From Cupriavidus pauculus (GTDB lineage: Bacteria > Pseudomonadota > Gammaproteobacteria > Burkholderiales > Burkholderiaceae): DNA of 64,000 nucleotides. The DNA is taken from positions 62,001 through 126,000 of the forward strand of contig NZ_BPUO01000011.1 in assembly GCF_022179805.1 (NCBI RefSeq). Reading direction: 5' to 3'. How positions within the stretch are numbered: the stretch's first letter is position 1; each line of letters starts with the position of its first letter. Below are positions 21,863-30,858 of this stretch, piece after piece. A model generated the notes under the pieces. That model was not told the origin of the DNA. It did not search any database and was given only the letters and a program-made list of their open reading frames with translations. A program made the position numbers and the translations under genes.

Positions 21863-22641
21863 GCGCTTTCCGACGCCTGACCGCGGCCACCGTGGCCGCG
21901 CTGGCCCTGGCTGGCTGTGCCACCGGACCCAACGCCAATCCGGCCGATCCGCTGGAACCGTTCAACCGTGGGGTGACCACGTTCAATGACAACCTGGACA
22001 AGTACGCGCTGAAGCCGGTGGCCGAGGGCTACCAGGACTACGTCCCGTCGCCGGTGCGTACGGCGGTGGGCAACTTCTTCTCGAACGTCAGCGACGTCTA
22101 CTCGGCGGCCAACAACCTGCTGCAAGGCAAGCCGTCGCGCGCGGCGGAAGACACCATGCGCGTGGCCATCAACAGCGTGCTGGGGCTTGGCGGCCTGATC
22201 GACATCGCCACGCCGGCCGGCCTGCCGAAGTACAAGGAAGACTTTGGCCAGACGCTGGGCGTGTGGGGCGTGCCCCCGGGCCCGTACCTGGTGCTGCCGC
22301 TGTTCGGGCCGAGCAGCGTGCGCGATGGCTCGGGCATGGTGGTGGACCGCTTCATGGATCCCACGTTCTATATCGCGCCGTGGTCGGCCAGCCTTGGCGT
22401 GTCCGCGGTGCGCGTGGTCGACGGCCGCGCCCAGTTGCTGGGCGCAACGAGCCTGATCGAGGCGGCCGCGCTGGACAAGTATGCGTTCCTGCGCGATTCG
22501 TACCTGCAGCGCCGCCAGTATCTGATCTACGATGGCAACCCGCCTTCGCAGGACGACGACGAGCCGTCGCAGCCAGCCGCGCCCAAGGATGGCGCGCCGC
22601 CCGCGCCGGCCGAGGACAAGCCAGCCACCAAGGTTGGCTGA
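21859..22641 (+). CDS. mlaA: Outer-membrane lipoprotein MlaA (VacJ)
   Basis: Outer-membrane component that removes mislocalised phospholipids from the outer leaflet and passes them to MlaC. The signal ends in a lipobox LAGC (C20), followed by DPLEPFNRGVTTFN, the family hallmark, and the GLGGLIDIATPAGLPK and PPGPYLVLPLFGPSS blocks. A low-complexity acidic/proline C-terminus is added. In E. coli this gene is unlinked; here it overlaps mlaD, so all envelope components are in one cluster. Confidence 0.95.
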   Translation: MSAFRRLTAATVAALALAGCATGPNANPADPLEPFNRGVTTFNDNLDKYALKPVAEGYQDYVPSPVRTAVGNFFSNVSDVYSAANNLLQGKPSRAAEDTMRVAINSVLGLGGLIDIATPAGLPKYKEDFGQTLGVWGVPPGPYLVLPLFGPSSVRDGSGMVVDRFMDPTFYIAPWSASLGVSAVRVVDGRAQLLGATSLIEAAALDKYAFLRDSYLQRRQYLIYDGNPPSQDDDEPSQPAAPKDGAPPAPAEDKPATKVG

Positions 22642-22902
22642 CCGGGCAGGAAAGCTGGGGGCAGGGCGGGCCGTATTCCCGCCAGCCTTGACAGGGCAAC
22701 GGCTACGGGCGCCTGTGAGCGCGCTGTGAGCCCTGAAACAAAGTGTTTGAAAGTGGCGTTTGGGCCATGTGCCTGTACCATGCACTGCTGACGCCTGTGT
22801 TTCAATGATTCCCGACGCTGCGCGCTGTGCCGCACTGTCGGATGGGTCCGAACCTGTTGATATCCAGCAGGTGCCGTCCCGGAAAGAAAGGAAAAAATTC
22901 TC

Positions 22903-23532
22903 ATGATCAAGCGACTCCTGCTTCCCTTCCTGACCGTTTTCGCATTTGCCGGCGCTGGCGCCGCGCACGCGCAGCAAGCCGATGCTTCGACGCCGGACGG
23001 TCTGGTCAAGTCCGTAGTGGGCGAGGTGATGTCCTCCGTACAGAGCGACAAGGACATGCAAGGCGGCAACATCGGCAAGATCACGCAACTGGTCGAGCAG
23101 AAGATCCTGCCGCACGCCAATTTCACGCGCACCACCCAGATCGCCATGGGCCGCAACTGGTCGAAGGCCACGCCTGAACAGCAAAAGGTAATCACCGACG
23201 AGTTCAAGACGCTGCTGATCCGCACCTATGCAGGCGCGATTGCGCAGATTCGCGACCAGAAGGTGCAGTTCCGCCCGTACCGTGGCACGGCTGACGACAC
23301 CGACGCCACCATCCGTACCCAGGTGATCAACAAGGGCGAGCCGATCCAGATGGACTACCGCCTGGAAAAGACCCCCGAGGGCTGGAAGGTCTATGACATC
23401 AACGTGCTGGGTGCCTGGCTGACCGAAGCCTACAAGGGCAGTTTCAACACGATCGCCAACCAGCAGGGTGTGGATGGCGTCATCAAGACGCTGCAGGACC
23501 GCAACCGCCAACTGGCCAACGCCAAGGGCTGA
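22903..23532 (+). CDS. mlaC: Periplasmic phospholipid shuttle MlaC
   Basis: Soluble periplasmic carrier moving phospholipid between MlaA and MlaFEDB. The 209-aa protein has a signal peptide ending AHA-QQ (about residue 23) and the MlaC/Ttg2D fold with ILPHANFTRTTQIAMGRNW, FKTLLIRTYAGAI and the C-terminal GWKVYDINVLGAWL. The ribosome site AAAGGAA is immediately upstream. A 261-nt gap separates it from mlaA, so it may have its own promoter; I did not find a clear one. Confidence 0.93.
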   Translation: MIKRLLLPFLTVFAFAGAGAAHAQQADASTPDGLVKSVVGEVMSSVQSDKDMQGGNIGKITQLVEQKILPHANFTRTTQIAMGRNWSKATPEQQKVITDEFKTLLIRTYAGAIAQIRDQKVQFRPYRGTADDTDATIRTQVINKGEPIQMDYRLEKTPEGWKVYDINVLGAWLTEAYKGSFNTIANQQGVDGVIKTLQDRNRQLANAKG

Positions 23533-23600
23533 CAGCCGGTTCGTGCCGATCCGGTTGCGCCGCAGCACGGCGCGGCGGATCTGGTCTACAATGGCCACTC

Positions 23601-23622
23601 GCTCCCGCCTTCGGGCGGGAGC
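23601..23622 (+). terminator. UUCG-capped hairpin between mlaC and mlaB
   Basis: GCTCCCGCC, TTCG, GGCGGGAGC: a perfect 9-bp stem with an ultrastable UUCG loop, followed by TTCCATTTT. It sits 34 bp before mlaB. It could be a partial terminator or an mRNA-stabilising element that lowers mlaB expression relative to mlaC; the T run is imperfect. Confidence 0.6.
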
Positions 23623-23655
23623 TTCCATTTTCCGCACGCCCCTCTACTGCCTTCC

Positions 23656-23952
23656 ATGCCCGCCCTTGGCACCTCGCTGACCAACCGCAACGCCGCCGCC
23701 GTGCTGCGTGACGGGCTGTCGCGCGTGCAGCAGGGCGATGTGACCGTGGATTGCAGCGCGCTGACCCATCTGGATTCCTCCGCCGTGGCGGTGCTGCTGG
23801 CCTGGCAACGGGCCGCTGCCCAGCGCGGGCAGTCGCTGGTCATTGCCGGCGCCTCGCCGCAGCTGCAATCGCTGGCCAGTCTCTATGGCGTCGAAGGCCT
23901 GCTTGGCCTGGCCCCCGCCGCCCACCCGGAACACCACCACCACCGACATTGA
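23656..23952 (+). CDS. mlaB: STAS-domain protein MlaB
   Basis: Cytoplasmic STAS protein that binds MlaF and stabilises the MlaFEDB transporter. The 98-aa sequence shows the STAS core: VTVDCSALTHLDSSAVAVLLAW, with the conserved Asp-Ser-Ser at the tip of the helix, then SLVIAGASPQLQSLASLYGV. The C-terminus is His-rich (HPEHHHHRH), which is unusual for the family but short. Position after mlaC supports the assignment. Confidence 0.88.
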   Translation: MPALGTSLTNRNAAAVLRDGLSRVQQGDVTVDCSALTHLDSSAVAVLLAWQRAAAQRGQSLVIAGASPQLQSLASLYGVEGLLGLAPAAHPEHHHHRH

Positions 23953-24063
23953 ACCGGCATCCGTTGCCGTGCGCGTTCCATTGCGTGCGGTCATGCGATG
24001 CCACGGCGTCGGGCCGCGGGCCTGGCGCCGCGCCGGGCAAAGCGGGAGAGCCCCCGCATCCCC

Positions 24064-24069
24064 TATAAT
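24064..24069 (+). promoter_or_regulatory. Candidate -10 box before the ABC-2 exporter genes
   Basis: TATAAT about 140 bp upstream of the ABC ATPase start. No clear -35 is present, so this is a tentative call. Confidence 0.35.
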
Positions 24070-24206
24070 TCCGGGTTGTTCGCCCCCAAGTCGCCCCCAA
24101 GTGTCCTGACACGATTCACAGGTGCTGCGCGGCTAACCTCCGGGACGCTCCCCCAACATCCAGGAGAGGCCGACCTTCAAGCGGCCCCATCCCAAGACAT
24201 TCGGCC

Positions 24207-25157
24207 ATGAAAGCCATCGAAATTACCGATGTCCGCAAGCGCTACCGCAATCTGCAGGCGCTCAAGGGCGTCAGTTTCAGCGTCGAGCGCGGCGAATTCT
24301 TCGGCCTGCTCGGGCCCAACGGCGCGGGCAAGACCACGCTGATCTCGATCCTGGCGGGCTTGAACCACGCCGATTCGGGTTCGGTCAGCGTGCTGGGCCA
24401 CGATGTGGTGAACGACTACCGCATGGCGCGCCGCATGCTGGGCGTGGTGCCGCAGGAGCTGGTTTTCGATCCGTTTTTCACCGTGCGCGAGACGCTGCGG
24501 CTGCAGTCGGGCTATTTCGGGCTGAGCCGTAACGACGACTGGATCGACGAGATCATGGCCAATCTCGACCTGACCAACAAGGCGGACAGCAACATGCGCC
24601 AGTTGTCGGGCGGCATGAAGCGCCGCGTGCTGGTGGCGCAGGCGCTGGTGCACCGGCCGCCCGTGATCGTGCTGGACGAGCCGACCGCCGGCGTGGACGT
24701 GGAGCTGCGCCAGACGCTGTGGAAGTTCATCTCCAGGCTGAACCGGGAAGGGCACACGATCATCCTGACTACGCACTATCTGGAAGAGGCCGAGGCGCTG
24801 TGCGACCGCATCGCCATGCTCAAGTTTGGCGAGGTGGTGGCGCTGGACCGCACCAGCAGCCTGCTGAACCAGTTTGCTGGACTGCAACTCGTGCTGACAC
24901 TTTCCAAGGGTACGCTGCCGTCCGAACTGGAGGCGCTGCGCACGCCTGGCAATCCGGGCGAGCGTGCGTACCGCCTGCGGCTGACTGGCTACGAGGCCGT
25001 GGAGCCCATCCTGGCCGCGCTGCGTGCCGCCGGTTGCGAAATCGAAGACATGGAAATCAGCAAGGCCGACCTGGAGGATGTGTTCGTGCAGATCATGCGC
25101 CGCGAAGGCGAGATGCCCGGCAGCACCCCCAACGCAGCCATGGAGGCCGCGGCATGA
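24207..25157 (+). CDS. ABC-2 type transporter ATPase (YadG-like)
   Basis: ATPase of a two-gene exporter resembling E. coli YadG/YadH; substrate unknown. Walker A GPNGAGKTT, signature LSGGMKRRVLVAQAL and Walker B IVLDEPTAGVD are intact. The 316-aa product has the family C-terminal extension ending in ISKADLEDVFVQIMRREGE. It overlaps the permease gene by 4 nt. It is consistently found between mla and murA in Burkholderiales as I recall, suggesting an envelope role, but this is inference. Confidence 0.9.
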   Translation: MKAIEITDVRKRYRNLQALKGVSFSVERGEFFGLLGPNGAGKTTLISILAGLNHADSGSVSVLGHDVVNDYRMARRMLGVVPQELVFDPFFTVRETLRLQSGYFGLSRNDDWIDEIMANLDLTNKADSNMRQLSGGMKRRVLVAQALVHRPPVIVLDEPTAGVDVELRQTLWKFISRLNREGHTIILTTHYLEEAEALCDRIAMLKFGEVVALDRTSSLLNQFAGLQLVLTLSKGTLPSELEALRTPGNPGERAYRLRLTGYEAVEPILAALRAAGCEIEDMEISKADLEDVFVQIMRREGEMPGSTPNAAMEAAA

Positions 25158-25981
25158 AGAATCCCGCGGAGATCAATGTGGCCCAGCGCGAAGAACAACG
25201 TCTGGCCTCGATGGCTGTCGGCGGCATGACCGGCTTCCGCACGCTGCTCTACAAGGAAGTGCTGCGTTTCTGGAAGGTGGCCTTCCAGACCGTGGCCGCA
25301 CCCGTGCTGACCGCCGTGCTGTACCTGCTGATTTTCGGCCATGTGCTGGAAGATCGCGTGCGGGTCTATGACCAGATCAGCTATACCGCCTTCCTGGTGC
25401 CCGGCCTAGTGATGATGAGCGTGCTGCAGAACGCGTTCGCCAACAGTTCGTCGTCGCTGATCCAGTCCAAGATCACCGGCAACCTGGTGTTCATCCTGCT
25501 GCCGCCGCTGTCGCACTGGGAAATGTTCGGCGCGTACGTGGGCGCCTCGATCATCCGCGGCCTCTGCGTCGGGCTGGGCGTGCTGGCGGTAACTGCCTGG
25601 TTTGCGAATCTTCACTTCGCGCATCCGCTCTGGATTCTGGTGTTCGGGCTGGCCGGTGCCGGCATCCTGGGCACGCTGGGGCTGATCGCGGGCATCTGGG
25701 CGGAGAAGTTCGACCAGCTTGCCGCGTTCCAGAATTTTCTGATCATGCCGGCGACATTCCTGTCCGGCGTGTTCTATTCGATCCACTCCTTGCCGCCGTT
25801 CTGGCAGGCCGTCTCGCACGCCAATCCGTTCTTCTACATGATCGACGGCTTCCGCTTTGGCTTCTTTGGCGTGTCCGACGTGTCGCCGCTGCACAGCCTG
25901 GCCGTGATGGCCGTGGCGTTCGTGGTGCTGGCCGCGCTGGCGCTGCGCCTGCTGCGCAAGGGTTACAAGCTGCGTCACTGA
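25154..25981 (+). CDS. ABC-2 type transporter permease (YadH-like)
   Basis: Six-helix inner-membrane permease partnering the preceding ATPase. The 275-aa sequence has a cytoplasmic N-terminus, hydrophobic segments spread across the protein, and the ABC-2 signature near the C-terminal third (FLIMPATFLSGVFYSIHSLPPFWQ, residues about 195-220). The ATG overlaps the ATPase stop. The substrate cannot be deduced. Confidence 0.9.
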   Translation: MKNPAEINVAQREEQRLASMAVGGMTGFRTLLYKEVLRFWKVAFQTVAAPVLTAVLYLLIFGHVLEDRVRVYDQISYTAFLVPGLVMMSVLQNAFANSSSSLIQSKITGNLVFILLPPLSHWEMFGAYVGASIIRGLCVGLGVLAVTAWFANLHFAHPLWILVFGLAGAGILGTLGLIAGIWAEKFDQLAAFQNFLIMPATFLSGVFYSIHSLPPFWQAVSHANPFFYMIDGFRFGFFGVSDVSPLHSLAVMAVAFVVLAALALRLLRKGYKLRH

Positions 25982-26016
25982 CGCGACGCAATATCACCGA
26001 ATTCTAAGAGACAGAC

Positions 26017-26265
26017 ATGCTGCCTACTCCGGAACAAGTCAGGGAATACATTGCCCAAGGATTGCCATGCGAACACCTGCAGGTGGAGGGCGATGGCCAG
26101 CACTTCTTCGCCACGATCGTGAGCGGTGAGTTCGAAGGCAAGCGCCTGATCCAGCGGCACCAGCGTGTGTACGCGGCACTGGGCGACCGCATGCGTGCCG
26201 AGATCCATGCGCTGTCGATGAAGACGCTGACGCCCGCCGAATGGCAGGCCGAGGGCGCCAAGTAA
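26017..26265 (+). CDS. BolA family protein (IbaG-like)
   Basis: Small (82 aa) BolA-fold protein; such proteins bind monothiol glutaredoxin and 2Fe-2S clusters and influence iron and envelope homeostasis. The conserved HFFATIVSGEFEGKRLIQRHQRVYAAL includes the core helix and the invariant C-terminal His of the motif. It lies directly upstream of murA, as ibaG does in E. coli, so an IbaG-type assignment is more likely than BolA proper. Confidence 0.88.
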   Translation: MLPTPEQVREYIAQGLPCEHLQVEGDGQHFFATIVSGEFEGKRLIQRHQRVYAALGDRMRAEIHALSMKTLTPAEWQAEGAK

Positions 26266-26341
26266 GCGGCATCGTCCGCTGCTGCATCTCCGTACAACAC
26301 GCCGGGCGGGTAAGTGCCCGACCGGCAGATAAGACTGAAAC

Positions 26342-27592
26342 ATGGACAAATTCCAGATCCAGGGCAACGGGCCGCTCAAGGGCGAAGTCCGCGTCTCGGG
26401 CGCCAAGAACGCCGCGCTGCCCATCCTGTGCGCCAGCTTGCTGACCGCCGACACCCTCGCGCTGAGCAATGTGCCCGACCTGCAGGACACGCGCACGATG
26501 CTCAAGCTGCTGCGCCAGATGGGCGTGAAGGCTGACATGGTGAACGGCGTGGCTACGCTCAACGCCGCCGACATCAACGCGCCCGAGGCTTCGTACGAAC
26601 TCGTGAAGACGATGCGCGCGTCGATCCTCGTGCTGGGGCCGCTGGTGGCGCGCTTCGGCGAGGCCCGTGTGTCCTTGCCGGGCGGCTGCGGCATTGGCGC
26701 GCGGCCGGTGGACCAGCACATCAAGGGCCTGCAGGCCATGGGCGCCGAGATCAGCATCGAGCACGGTTTCATCCACGCCCGTGCAGACCGCCTGAAGGGC
26801 GCGCGCGTGGTGACGGACATGATCACCGTGACCGGCACCGAGAACCTGCTGATGGCCGCTGTGCTGGCCGACGGCGAGACCGTGCTGGAGAACGCGGCGC
26901 GCGAACCCGAAGTGACTGACCTGGCCGAGCTGCTGGTCAAGATGGGCGCGAAGATCGACGGCGTGGGTACCGACCGCCTGATCGTGCAGGGCGTGGACAA
27001 GCTGCATGGCGCCGAGCACCGCGTGGTGGCCGACCGCATCGAGGCCGGCACGTTCCTGTGCGCGGCCGCCGCGACGCTGGGCGATATCGTCGTGCGCGAT
27101 GTGCCGCCGCAGATCCTGGACGCGGTGCTGCTGAAGCTGCGCGAGGCCGGTGCGACCATCGAGACCGGCGACGACTGGATCCGCCTGTCGATGTCGCAAC
27201 GTGCGCAGGCCGTGAGCTTCCGCACGTCGGAATACCCGGCGTTCCCCACTGACATGCAGGCGCAGTTCATGACGCTGAATGCGGTGGCTGACGGCACCGC
27301 GCGCATCACCGAGACGATTTTCGAGAACCGGTTCATGCACGTGCAGGAACTGAACCGCCTGGGCGCGAACATCACGGCCGAGGGCAACACGGCGGTGGTG
27401 ACCGGCGTGCCGCGCCTGTCGGGCGCCAACGTGATGGCCACCGACCTGCGCGCATCGGCCAGCCTGGTGATTGCCGGCCTGGTGGCTGATGGCGAAACCA
27501 CGATTGACCGGATCTACCATCTGGACCGTGGTTACGACCGCATGGAAGACAAGCTGTCGGCGGTGGGCGCGAAGATCCGCCGCATCGCCTGA
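26342..27592 (+). CDS. murA: UDP-N-acetylglucosamine 1-carboxyvinyltransferase
   Basis: First committed step of peptidoglycan synthesis: transfers enolpyruvate from PEP to UDP-GlcNAc. The catalytic, fosfomycin-targeted Cys is C116 in GGCGIGARPVDQH. KNAALP near residue 22 and RIYHLDRGYDRMEDKLSAVGA at the C-terminus are family hallmarks. Length 416 aa is standard. It sits between bolA and hisG in the same direction. Confidence 0.97.
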   Translation: MDKFQIQGNGPLKGEVRVSGAKNAALPILCASLLTADTLALSNVPDLQDTRTMLKLLRQMGVKADMVNGVATLNAADINAPEASYELVKTMRASILVLGPLVARFGEARVSLPGGCGIGARPVDQHIKGLQAMGAEISIEHGFIHARADRLKGARVVTDMITVTGTENLLMAAVLADGETVLENAAREPEVTDLAELLVKMGAKIDGVGTDRLIVQGVDKLHGAEHRVVADRIEAGTFLCAAAATLGDIVVRDVPPQILDAVLLKLREAGATIETGDDWIRLSMSQRAQAVSFRTSEYPAFPTDMQAQFMTLNAVADGTARITETIFENRFMHVQELNRLGANITAEGNTAVVTGVPRLSGANVMATDLRASASLVIAGLVADGETTIDRIYHLDRGYDRMEDKLSAVGAKIRRIA

Positions 27593-27656
27593 TCCGCTTA
27601 AGCCGACAGACACACACGCCGCCGCCCGCGCCGCCCTGAACCTAGAAGAATCGACG

Positions 27657-28331
27657 ATGAGTCCCGCTTTCAATGCCTCGCCCAACCAGCTGACGCTGGC
27701 ACTGTCCAAGGGCCGCATCTTCACCGAGACGCTGCCGCTGCTGGCCGCGGCCGGCATCGAGGTGACCGAGGACCCGGAAACCTCGCGCAAGCTGATCCTG
27801 CCGACCACCGATCCGGCCGTGCGCGTGATCATCGTGCGCGCGTCGGACGTGCCGACGTACGTGCAGTATGGCGCGGCCGACTTTGGCGTGGCCGGCAAGG
27901 ACGTGCTGATGGAGCACGGCATGACCGGGCTGTATGCGCCGATCGACCTGAACATCGCACGTTGCCGCATGTCGGTGGCGGTGCCGGCCGGGTTTGACTA
28001 CGCCAACGCCGTGCGCCAGGGTGCGCGGCTGGCCGTGGCCACCAAGTACGTGCAGACCGCGCGCGAGCACTTTGCCAAGAAGGGCGTGCACGTGGACCTG
28101 ATCAAGCTTTACGGTTCGATGGAGCTGGGGCCGCTGGTGGGGCTGTCCGATGCCATCGTCGACCTGGTCAGCACCGGCGGCACGCTGCGCGCGAACAACT
28201 TGGTGGAAGTGGAAGAGATCGTGCAGATCTCGTCGCGCCTGGTGGTCAACCAGGCGGCTCTGAAGCTCAAACGGGAACGGCTGGCGCCGATTCTCGATGC
28301 ATTTGAACGGGCCTCGGCGGCGCTCGCCTGA
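27657..28331 (+). CDS. hisG: ATP phosphoribosyltransferase, short form
   Basis: Catalyses the first step of histidine synthesis (ATP + PRPP). At 224 aa it lacks the C-terminal regulatory ACT-like domain and belongs to the short HisG_S class, which needs HisZ for activity and feedback inhibition. No hisZ is in this window, so it must be elsewhere. Start ATG 27657 (MSPAFNASPNQLTLALSKGRI) is chosen on homology; the frame is open upstream inside murA. The GTLRANNL PRPP-site motif is present. Confidence 0.95.
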   Translation: MSPAFNASPNQLTLALSKGRIFTETLPLLAAAGIEVTEDPETSRKLILPTTDPAVRVIIVRASDVPTYVQYGAADFGVAGKDVLMEHGMTGLYAPIDLNIARCRMSVAVPAGFDYANAVRQGARLAVATKYVQTAREHFAKKGVHVDLIKLYGSMELGPLVGLSDAIVDLVSTGGTLRANNLVEVEEIVQISSRLVVNQAALKLKRERLAPILDAFERASAALA

Positions 28332-28390
28332 GGCACGACCCAGTTGAACCGATGCGGAATCCGAGTGGGATTCCGCGAGGACAAGCAGTC

Positions 28391-29728
28391 ATGAACGAAA
28401 CCGATATGGACAACCTGTCGATTCGCAGGCTCGACTCGACCGAGCCCGGGTTTGCCGATGCCCTGCGCCAGGTGCTGGCGTTCGAGGCATCCGAAGACGA
28501 GGCGATCGATCGCGCCGCCGCCGATATCCTGGCCGATGTGCGCCGCCGTGGCGACGAGGCCGTGCTGGAGTACACGCGCCGCTTCGACCGCCTGGAAGCC
28601 AACTCGATGGGGGCGCTGGAGCTGTCGCAATCCGAACTGGAAGCTGCGCTGGAAGACCTGGAGCCGAAGCGCCGCGCCGCACTGGAAGCGGCCGCCGCGC
28701 GCGTGCGGGCCTACCACGAGAAACAGAAGATCGAGTGCGGTAGCCATAGCTGGGAATACACCGAATCCGACGGCACGATGCTGGGCCAGAAGGTCACGCC
28801 GCTGGACCGCGTGGGCCTGTACGTGCCTGGCGGCAAGGCCGCGTATCCGTCGTCGGTGCTGATGAACGCGATTCCGGCGCGCGTGGCTGGCGTCAAGGAA
28901 GTGATCATGGTCGTGCCCACGCCGGGTGGCGTGCGCAACGAACTGGTGCTGGCTGCCGCGCAGATCGCTGGCGTGGACCGCGTGTTCACGATCGGCGGCG
29001 CACAGGCGGTGGGCGCGCTGGCGTTCGGCACGGCCACGCTGCCGCAGGTGGACAAGATCGTCGGCCCGGGCAATGCCTACGTGGCCGCTGCCAAGCGCCG
29101 CGTGTTCGGCACGGTCGGTATCGACATGATCGCCGGTCCGTCCGAGATCCTGGTGATCTGCGACGGCACCACCGATCCGGACTGGGTGGCCATGGACCTG
29201 TTTTCGCAGGCCGAGCACGACGAACTGGCGCAGTCGATCCTGCTGTGCCCGGACGAGGCGTACCTGAACCGGGTGGAAGAAAGCATCCAGCGCCAGTTGC
29301 CGACGATGCCGCGCCGCGAAGTCATCGCTGCGTCGCTGGCCGGGCGGGGCGCGCTGGTCAAGGTGCGTGACATGGAAGAGGCGTGCGAGATCGCCAACGC
29401 CATCGCGCCGGAGCACCTGGAGATTTCTGCCGAGAATCCGCGCCAGTGGAGCGAGAAGATCCGCCACGCGGGCGCCATCTTCCTGGGCCGCTACACCAGC
29501 GAATCGTTGGGCGACTACTGCGCGGGCCCGAACCACGTGCTGCCCACTTCGCGCACCGCGCGCTTCTCGTCGCCGCTGGGCGTGTACGACTTCCAGAAGC
29601 GCTCGAGCCTGATCGAGGTAAGCGAGGGTGGCGCGCAGATGCTGGGCCAGATCGCCGCCGAACTGGCTTACGGCGAAGGCTTGCAGGCCCACGCCCGCAG
29701 TGCCGAATACCGCTTCACCAAACGCTAA
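28391..29728 (+). CDS. hisD: Histidinol dehydrogenase
   Basis: Zn- and NAD-dependent enzyme oxidising histidinol to histidine in two steps. The 445-aa protein contains VGLYVPGGKAAYPSSVLM, the IAGPSEILVICD and SQAEHDELAQSIL blocks (Gln and His ligand region), and GPNHVLPTSRTARFSSPLGV near the C-terminus. ATG 28391 is preceded by GAGGA at 9 nt. It is 59 nt after hisG. Confidence 0.96.
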   Translation: MNETDMDNLSIRRLDSTEPGFADALRQVLAFEASEDEAIDRAAADILADVRRRGDEAVLEYTRRFDRLEANSMGALELSQSELEAALEDLEPKRRAALEAAAARVRAYHEKQKIECGSHSWEYTESDGTMLGQKVTPLDRVGLYVPGGKAAYPSSVLMNAIPARVAGVKEVIMVVPTPGGVRNELVLAAAQIAGVDRVFTIGGAQAVGALAFGTATLPQVDKIVGPGNAYVAAAKRRVFGTVGIDMIAGPSEILVICDGTTDPDWVAMDLFSQAEHDELAQSILLCPDEAYLNRVEESIQRQLPTMPRREVIAASLAGRGALVKVRDMEEACEIANAIAPEHLEISAENPRQWSEKIRHAGAIFLGRYTSESLGDYCAGPNHVLPTSRTARFSSPLGVYDFQKRSSLIEVSEGGAQMLGQIAAELAYGEGLQAHARSAEYRFTKR

Positions 29729-29750
29729 GACATCCAACCCGAGGACCATC

Positions 29751-30851
29751 ATGTCAGCCGTAGACCCATCCCTGATCGAACGCATCATCCGTGACGACGT
29801 ACGCGCCATGGGCGCCTACCATGTCGCCGACTCGCACGGACTGGTGAAGCTCGACGCGATGGAGAACCCCTACCGGCTGCCGCCCGAACTGCGCGCGCAA
29901 CTGGCCGCGCGGCTGGGCGAGGTGGCGCTGAACCGCTACCCGGTGCCCAGCAGCGAGGCGCTGCGCGCCAAGCTCAAGGACGTGATGAACGTGCCGGACG
30001 GCATGGAAGTCATGCTCGGCAACGGTTCGGACGAGCTGATCAGCATCATTTCGCTGGCGGCGTCCAAGCCGGGCGCCAAGGTGCTGGCGCCGGTGCCGGG
30101 CTTTGTCATGTATGCGATGTCGGCGCAGTTCGCCGGGCTGGAGTTCGTGGGCGTGCCGCTGCGCGCCGATTTCACGCTGGACCGCGCCGCCATGCTGGCG
30201 GCCATGGCCGAGCACAAGCCCGCTGTTATCTATCTGGCCTATCCGAACAACCCGACCGGCAATCTGTTCGACGCGGCCGACATGGAGGCTATCGTCCGTG
30301 CCGCGCAGGGCGAGGTGTGCCAGAGCCTGGTGGTAGTGGACGAGGCCTACCAGCCGTTCGCGCAGGAAAGCTGGATGCCGCGCCTGACCACGTTCGGTAA
30401 CGTGGTCGTGATGCGTACGGTGTCCAAGCTCGGCCTGGCCGGTATCCGTCTGGGCTATATGGCCGGATCGCCGGAATGGCTGTCGCAACTGGACAAGGTT
30501 CGCCCGCCGTACAACGTCAACGTGCTGACCGAGGCCACCGCGCTGTTCGCGCTGCAGCATGTGAACGTGCTTGACGAACAGGCGGCGCAGCTTCGCGCCG
30601 AACGTACGAAGCTGGCCGATGCCCTGGCCGCCCTTCCGGGCGTGACGGTGTTCCCGAGCGCTGCCAACTTCTTGCTCTTCCGCGTGGCGAATGCGGCACA
30701 GACGTTCGACCGGTTGCTGGCGCGGAAGGTATTGATCAAGAACGTGAGTAAAATGCACGCATTGCTGGCCAACTGTCTGCGCGTGACGGTCAGCACCCCC
30801 GAAGAAAACGCGCAGTTTCTTGAGGCTTTCAACGCCTCGTTGCAGGATTAA
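29751..30851 (+). CDS. hisC: Histidinol-phosphate aminotransferase
   Basis: PLP-dependent transamination of imidazole-acetol phosphate with glutamate. The 366-aa protein shows the class I/II fold: LGNGSDELI, YPNNPTGN, VDEAYQPFA, and the Schiff-base lysine K226 in RTVSKLGLAGIRLGY. The ATG at 29751 has GAGGA 7 nt upstream. hisB starts 8 nt after the stop. Confidence 0.95.
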   Translation: MSAVDPSLIERIIRDDVRAMGAYHVADSHGLVKLDAMENPYRLPPELRAQLAARLGEVALNRYPVPSSEALRAKLKDVMNVPDGMEVMLGNGSDELISIISLAASKPGAKVLAPVPGFVMYAMSAQFAGLEFVGVPLRADFTLDRAAMLAAMAEHKPAVIYLAYPNNPTGNLFDAADMEAIVRAAQGEVCQSLVVVDEAYQPFAQESWMPRLTTFGNVVVMRTVSKLGLAGIRLGYMAGSPEWLSQLDKVRPPYNVNVLTEATALFALQHVNVLDEQAAQLRAERTKLADALAALPGVTVFPSAANFLLFRVANAAQTFDRLLARKVLIKNVSKMHALLANCLRVTVSTPEENAQFLEAFNASLQD

Positions 30852-30858
30852 CCCCACC

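Noticed and set aside
22688..22693. TTGACA hexamer upstream of mlaC as a promoter
   Set aside because: No acceptable -10 box at 16-19 bp spacing.
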